Below are positions 59,224-64,000 of a stretch of DNA of 64,000 bases, one piece after another. Both the position numbers and the translations under genes were made by a program. Each line of letters begins with the position of its first letter. Within the stretch, counting starts at the first letter, position 1. This stretch comes from Saxidomus purpurata. Taxonomy: Eukaryota > Mollusca > Bivalvia > Venerida > Veneridae. The notes below the pieces were generated by a model, which was not told where the DNA came from, made no database searches, and worked only from the letters and a program-made list of their open reading frames with translations. The DNA lies in the NCBI GenBank assembly GCA_022818135.1, contig JAFMSR010000002.1, positions 27,182,598-27,246,597 on the forward strand, read 5' to 3'.

Positions 59224-60050
59224 GCACTTACCCATAGACAAGGATCCCAACACACGCTATATGTAAACAACCGTATCACTCCGAAAAAAACTCTTTCATT
59301 TCTTTCAAATCTGACTTACATGAAACAAATTTAGACGAATTTAAGAGGAAAAAGATAGAGCTTTATGAGAAAGTTCACTTCAAAGGACGATTCCAAGACC
59401 TTTTGTTCTGTAAATGAAAATGCCAACGCTGGTATGTAATGATTTTCTGCTGTCACACATTTTCACTAAATTCTCCACTAATATTGTGGTACTGCGAAAG
59501 GCAACCATCAAACCATGAACTATATATGTTTAGACTGCAAATCAGATCATACCTTAACTCCAATGGGTGCCATGCTACGGCTCATGTCCGAGATGTTGCG
59601 CAGTTATTTGTAACAGCTTTTCAAAGAAGTTATCAGAACATATCCGAATGCGATTGAAAGTGAAAGTGAAAGCTTTAAGTCAACAAAAACTGAAAAGGTA
59701 TGATCTACGACATAATTTGTAGTCTAAGCATTTTATATATTTCATGCTTTGATGGTCGCTATTCGCAGTTTCGCAATATTAGCGGAGAATTTTGTGAAAA
59801 TGTGTGACATTTTTCTGAGTTGAGCGAAATCGTTTTACCAGCATTGGCATTTTCGCTTATAAAACGAAAACGGCTTGGAATTATTCTTCGAAGTAAACAT
59901 TTTCTTAAGCTCTGTCTTTTTCCTCTTGAATTCGCCCAAATTTGTTTTGTGTACGTGAAATTTGAAAGACATGGAAGAGTTTTTTTCGGAGCCACATGTT
60001 TTTTTTTCCATATATGGCGTGTGTTAGGAACCTTGTCTATGGTAAAGTGC
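59224..60050. mobile_element. Foldback element with inverted arms of about 300 bp
   Basis: The left arm (59224-59514) and right arm (59746-60050) are inverted copies over their whole length. Examples: ATAGACAAGGATCCCAACAC against GTGTTAGGAACCTTGTCTAT, CCGAAAAAAACTCTTTCATT against GAAGAGTTTTTTTCGG, and AAATTCTCCACTAATATTG against AATATTAGCGGAGAATTTTG. A loop of about 230 bp separates them. Read-through RNA would fold into a long hairpin. No protein is encoded; frames across it are mirror images of each other. Foldback transposon or a hairpin source of small RNAs. Confidence 0.85.
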
Positions 60051-61179
60051 CATGAACAAAAATAAATTTTCAATTAATTATGATATGTCAAAAGTATGTT
60101 CCTTCCACCTGTGTGAGAAATAGATTAGTCGCTTGACTTACTTATACTTGTTTTAATTAATAACAAGAGCAGCACTGAAACTGTTGAAATATGTAACATC
60201 TGTTTCACCGAAGTCGAATTCTTGTATAGATTATATACCCTGTCTCCCCACCTTCTTCGCCTATAATAATTACACCCATTAATTAGGTTGATTTTGAGAC
60301 AGAGAAAATTATTGGATACGACCCAGAAATTAACTTAGGTAGACGCTTTTGCCTTTTTAATTGTACGAGTACTATGTTCACGTGACACAAGATGTTCACG
60401 ATATGAATGCGGACGGAGAGACGGACAGGGCACACCATATTCAATATCAGTACACTGAACTAATACAGTATATGTCTCTCTAATGATATCATCTTTTTAG
60501 CTTTGTAGCATATATTGCTCAAGGTCGCATGATTTCCATTCTCGGTCACATTTACATTGAACATTGAAGAGGTCATACTTTGATATTTTACCAACATCTT
60601 GAAAATGAGCCTTAAGTTCTGTTTTTATGTAATGATAAACTCCAGGTCGCTCTCACGCGGGATCAAAAACTTGTTCAAACAATATAAAATCCTTGTGCAC
60701 ACTCACATTTTGAAATTTGAAAACTGTAGGATAAAAAAAGCTCATCACGTCAAACCACAGAAAACTTTATGAATACACTAGAAGCCACAATTTTTTGAAA
60801 ACTTGTCGGAACGTTTGACTTCAGGAGCTGTAGATCATGCTTAAATCGTTGTCAACTGTCTTCAAGAACATGGTCAACAGGTCAAGTTATAGAAAACCGC
60901 AGTAAGTACCACGAGAGGTTTCATTTTGTAGACAAAAAATCTGGCGACTGCACTCACACACCTAAGTATTGAGAGAGGTGAAGTGCAATATCAAATGTTC
61001 TGCGGGATAAAGGGACATTTTGTAAAAGTCAATTTTGTAATTTTGTGAAAAAGTGTGGAATCTGAGACACATTTATTATTATATGTTGGGAAACATACCG
61101 TCCACAAGGATGCATTTGATATAAAGTTTAGACACGTACAGGTATGGAGCCATGCAGCTAGGCATTACTTAACCCCAAG
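60051..61179. other. Intergenic, nothing recognised
   Basis: AT-rich. The phrase CGGACGGAGAGACGGACAGG at 60411 resembles repeat endings seen elsewhere in the window. Confidence 0.4.
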
Positions 61180-61810
61180 TAGTGCGACCTTGAATTTGAG
61201 CAGGCCTGGTTAGCACAAGGTTTCTGAACATTGTCTCGATATGTTTAACATTTTGACCCAATTTTAATAAAACCCACTTTAGGGATTTGGGAGATACATT
61301 CTCATGACATTTGACCCTAAAATGTTACTTTAATCTTGAACCATGCTACATTTGACCCAAGGACCGTGAAAACCATTCAAGAAGTTAAAGAGATATGGCT
61401 CTTAGACTAGTAGTCTTGAAAACAGCTTATCCCTTAGTGGGACCTTGACATTGAGCAGATGTGATCAGAACATGGGCACTGTTGCTTGTTTTGATGACAC
61501 GAGTCCAAAGTTTCACGAAAAGATGTACAGCAAAAAACAATGGACAAGGCTCCCGTTGACATTGATCCCAGTGACCCAAAACAATGGACAAGGCTCCCAT
61601 TGACATTGATCCCAGTGACCCAAAACCAATATCAAAGTTCTTCTCCATGTAAACTTCCTATATACCAAGTTCTATATCATAGTTCATTCCTTTCTAGATG
61701 GAAAAGAATTTGTGTAATGGGACGGACCCGGACACCATGGGACGAAACAAATATTCCTTATTCCTTTGCCATAGCTAGACAAACCTTGTTTGGTGGGAGT
61801 ATAAGAATAG
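61180..61810. repeat. Dispersed repeat remnant with a 44-bp tandem duplication
   Basis: The text is of the 'TTGACCCAA, ACCTTGA, AAGTTAAAGAGATATGGCT' kind and ends with GACGGACCCGGACACCATGG, as mollusc dispersed repeats do. At 61538-61625 a 44-bp block (CAATGGACAAGGCTCCCGTT, GACATTGATCCCAGTGACCC, AAAA) is duplicated in tandem with one difference. Confidence 0.55.
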
Positions 61811-62639
61811 GTTTAACTTTGTAAACATACACGCATTATTTTTTACTGTATGCAGACATATGCATTTGTATTTATATGAGAGTAAACCAGAATCTATAAT
61901 TATGTAAGTTGAACTGTTTCATACTACATGTATATGCATAATGTCGTATTTGTTTGTAACTGCTAAATGTGTCATATCACTGATGGTACATTCAGTAGAT
62001 CATAATAAAAGATTACAAATTTAAGGCTTTGAAACATGTTACGACGTAATCTTTGTTGTAGTTTACGTATTTACAATAAACATTTCGCCATTTACAATAT
62101 ACAGGAAATTATATAATACCCCTTATTGTTCAAAATCTGTCTTTAGATAGCATACATTTACGGTAAAAAGTGTCTAAAGATAACATTCATTTGCTCTTAC
62201 ATATATTTGGTAAACAGTCTTTCAAGTAAGGTAGCACTTTATCTTGACAGAGATTAGAGTCTCCGAGCAAAGACACGAAATTCACAGTTTCACAATTCAC
62301 AATTCACGGCATTTCATAAACAATTCTTTACTTTTTAACTAGATAAGAAATTAAAAACAGAATCGTTCTCAAATCAATTGATATAATCAATTGACCAATA
62401 AAAGATTATTTAAGAATTTAACAACACACACATAATGATAATCACGTGCAGGTTGAAGCCTTTTATAGCCTGTTTACATGTCTTGCTTATAGATGTACGG
62501 CTAAAAATGCTTTGTTTTTCGTGTACTGACCGCATCAAGGTTATAATCTCAGATTCAGCATATTTCTTCGTTTAAGTACTTGTTCTGTAATTGTTTAATT
62601 TGTAGCATCTTTTCGTTTGCACTGGGCAAACTTGTTAAC
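61811..62639. other. Intergenic, nothing recognised
   Basis: AT-rich. Tandem TCACAGTTTCACAATTCACA-like repeats occur briefly near 62281-62309. Confidence 0.45.
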
Positions 62640-63357
62640 ATCAAAGTTGTAGTGTGTAGTTTGTCTGTTGCCTTTATCACAGTTGGTGGTTGTCTGTAGC
62701 CTGTATCACAGTTGGTAGTTGTGTGTTGCTTTTATCATGGTTGCTGGTTAGTTGTTTACTTTATCATGATTGGCTGTTGAATTTATCATGGTTAGCTTGG
62801 TTGACTGGTTGTCATATTTGGCTGTTGTCACATTATCATGGTTGGTGGTTGCCTTTATCATGGTTGGCTGTTGACATTTCTGTTTGACCGTTGACATTAG
62901 TTCATGGTTGGCTGTTGACTTTATCATGGTTAGCGGTTAGTTGTTGACTATATCATGGTTGGCTGTTGACATTATCATGGTTGGTGGTTGACTTTATCAT
63001 GGTTGGCTGTTGAAATTATCATGGTTGGCTGTTGACTTTATCATGGTTGGCGGTTGACTATATCATGGTTGGCGGTTGACATTATCATGGTTGGTTGTTG
63101 ACTTTATCATGGTTGGCGGTTGACTATAGCATGTTTGGTGGTTGACATTATTACGGTTGGCTGTTGACATTATCATGGTTGGTGGTTGACATTATCATGG
63201 TTAGTGGTTGTCTGTTGCCTTTAACATGGTTGGTGGTTGCATGTTGCCTTTATCATGGTTGGTGGCTGTCTTTATCATGGTTGGTGGTTGACATTATCAT
63301 TGTTGATGGTTGGTTTGTCTTTATTATGGTTAGTGGTTGTCCGTTGCCTTTTTCATG
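62640..63357. repeat. 22-bp minisatellite
   Basis: The unit TTATCATGGTTGGTGGTTGA plus CA or CT repeats roughly 28-30 times, with variants (GGC for GGT, CTGTTG for GTGGTTG) and some 30-33 bp composite units (GGTTGTCTGTTGCCTTTATC). It yields artificial frames rich in Leu, Ser, Trp and Val. Confidence 0.93.
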
Positions 63358-64000
63358 ATGGGAGAATTCATATTTATATGTGTAGGTCAAGTTACTGGTG
63401 TGTTTGATAGCGTTTCATGATTACTTTTTGATGTCCCCATTGACGATGCTTAATATACACATGTCGTTATCGGTCTATTGGCCAGTTTTCGATCACTCTC
63501 TTAAGATCGGTGGATAAAACTTAAGACATGTGTTGGTTATGACCAGTAAATAACCCATATTGATTCTGAGGTCAGTAGGTGAAAGGATATGGTCGCAATG
63601 ACATGTACTTAATCAATAACTGAAGAACGGTTGTGCCTACGGATCTTCAAACGCACTCGGCATGTATGTCATGACCAGTAAATATTTCCTATTTGTTTTA
63701 GAGATCAGCCCACGGACCTACATATGTATATAGGTCCGTTAGGTCAGCAGGCCAAAGTTCAAGGTCGCGGTGACCTTTGGGTGAAAACCGGTTTCTGATT
63801 AATAACTGATCGAAGAACTATAGGATCAAATTTCCTGCGGGTTGCTCATGATGTGTAGATGACTCTTGAAACTTTTTGTTGAAAACAATGAAACTATACT
63901 TTATCATGAAATAAACTAAATAAACCTGGTAAGTTTTATAAAAATATTTATTAGTCATTGATATAGCGCCATTCGAACGATGCATTCATGCGCAGGTCTG
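63358..64000. repeat. Dispersed repeat with two units of about 160 bp
   Basis: TTATGACCAGTAAATAACCC, GAGGTCAGTAGG(T)GAAAGG and GGTCGCAATGAC (63537-63603) recur as CATGACCAGTAAATATTTCC, GGTCAGCAGGCCAAAGTTCA and AGGTCGCGGTGACCTTTGGG (63668-63780). The second unit includes a small palindrome, GACCTACATATG and CATATAGGTC-like, near 63716. No gene seen to the end of the window. Confidence 0.5.

Overview
The window looks like nuclear DNA of an animal, most probably a bivalve mollusc (inference). It is AT-rich. It holds one large spliced gene with GT-AG introns and conserved phases. The rest is dense with dispersed repeats of the kind I associate with bivalve genomes: CTCACCTGG-type and AGCTCGAC-type elements built from internal 115-190 bp tandem units, tRNA-headed SINEs, many small inverted-repeat elements, and decayed LINEs. 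Nothing bacterial (operons, Shine-Dalgarno sites, CRISPR) is present.

Main gene (+ strand, about 23330-42085). Seven exons (29924-40492) join with all phases agreeing into one open reading frame. A candidate first exon (TATA box at 23297, initiator near 23330, ATG at 23494, GTATGT donor at 23499) also fits the phase, giving a 2544-residue protein. In order, the protein has a Gln-rich stretch, an RS domain like those of splicing factors, a long charged disordered region, a 15-residue tandem repeat array, a KKRK nuclear localisation signal, a small Cys/His-rich domain resembling the Ski/Sno Smad4-binding fold, a Gln-rich array of 23-residue repeats, and a short compact C-terminus on three small exons. 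I do not recognise an orthologue. I infer a nuclear, chromatin- or RNA-linked protein.

Left flank (1-23290). No gene recognised. It holds a TTAA-flanked inverted-repeat element (3401-4350), a LINE reverse-transcriptase fragment (4510-4905, minus), a tRNA-like sequence (7449), a full-length SINE with perfect target duplication (11437-11729), and arrays of three dispersed repeat families (12.1-13.9, 16.6-16.9, 19.3-22.5 kb). A CpG-richer patch with a CCAAT box lies at 15.6-16.0 kb.

Introns of the gene carry a 986-bp inverted-repeat element with 7-bp target duplication, an ATTC microsatellite, a small foldback element, an AGCTCGAC repeat, and a 372-bp inverted-repeat element that has a sister copy at 1622.

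Right flank (42086-64000). Mobile-element territory: a reversed SINE (44.1 kb), a 60-bp satellite (44.36 kb), an inverted-repeat element nested inside another (44.8-46.65 kb), a SINE split by a truncated LINE (47.3-49.4 kb), a degenerate tandem array (51.4-52.3 kb), and a decayed two-gene DNA transposon with head-to-head ORFs (54.8-57.3 kb: a DDE-type transposase facing a Cys-rich accessory protein). A long foldback with arms of about 300 bp (59.2-60.05 kb) and a 22-bp minisatellite (62.64-63.36 kb) follow. All family names are from memory of motifs; no database search was possible.
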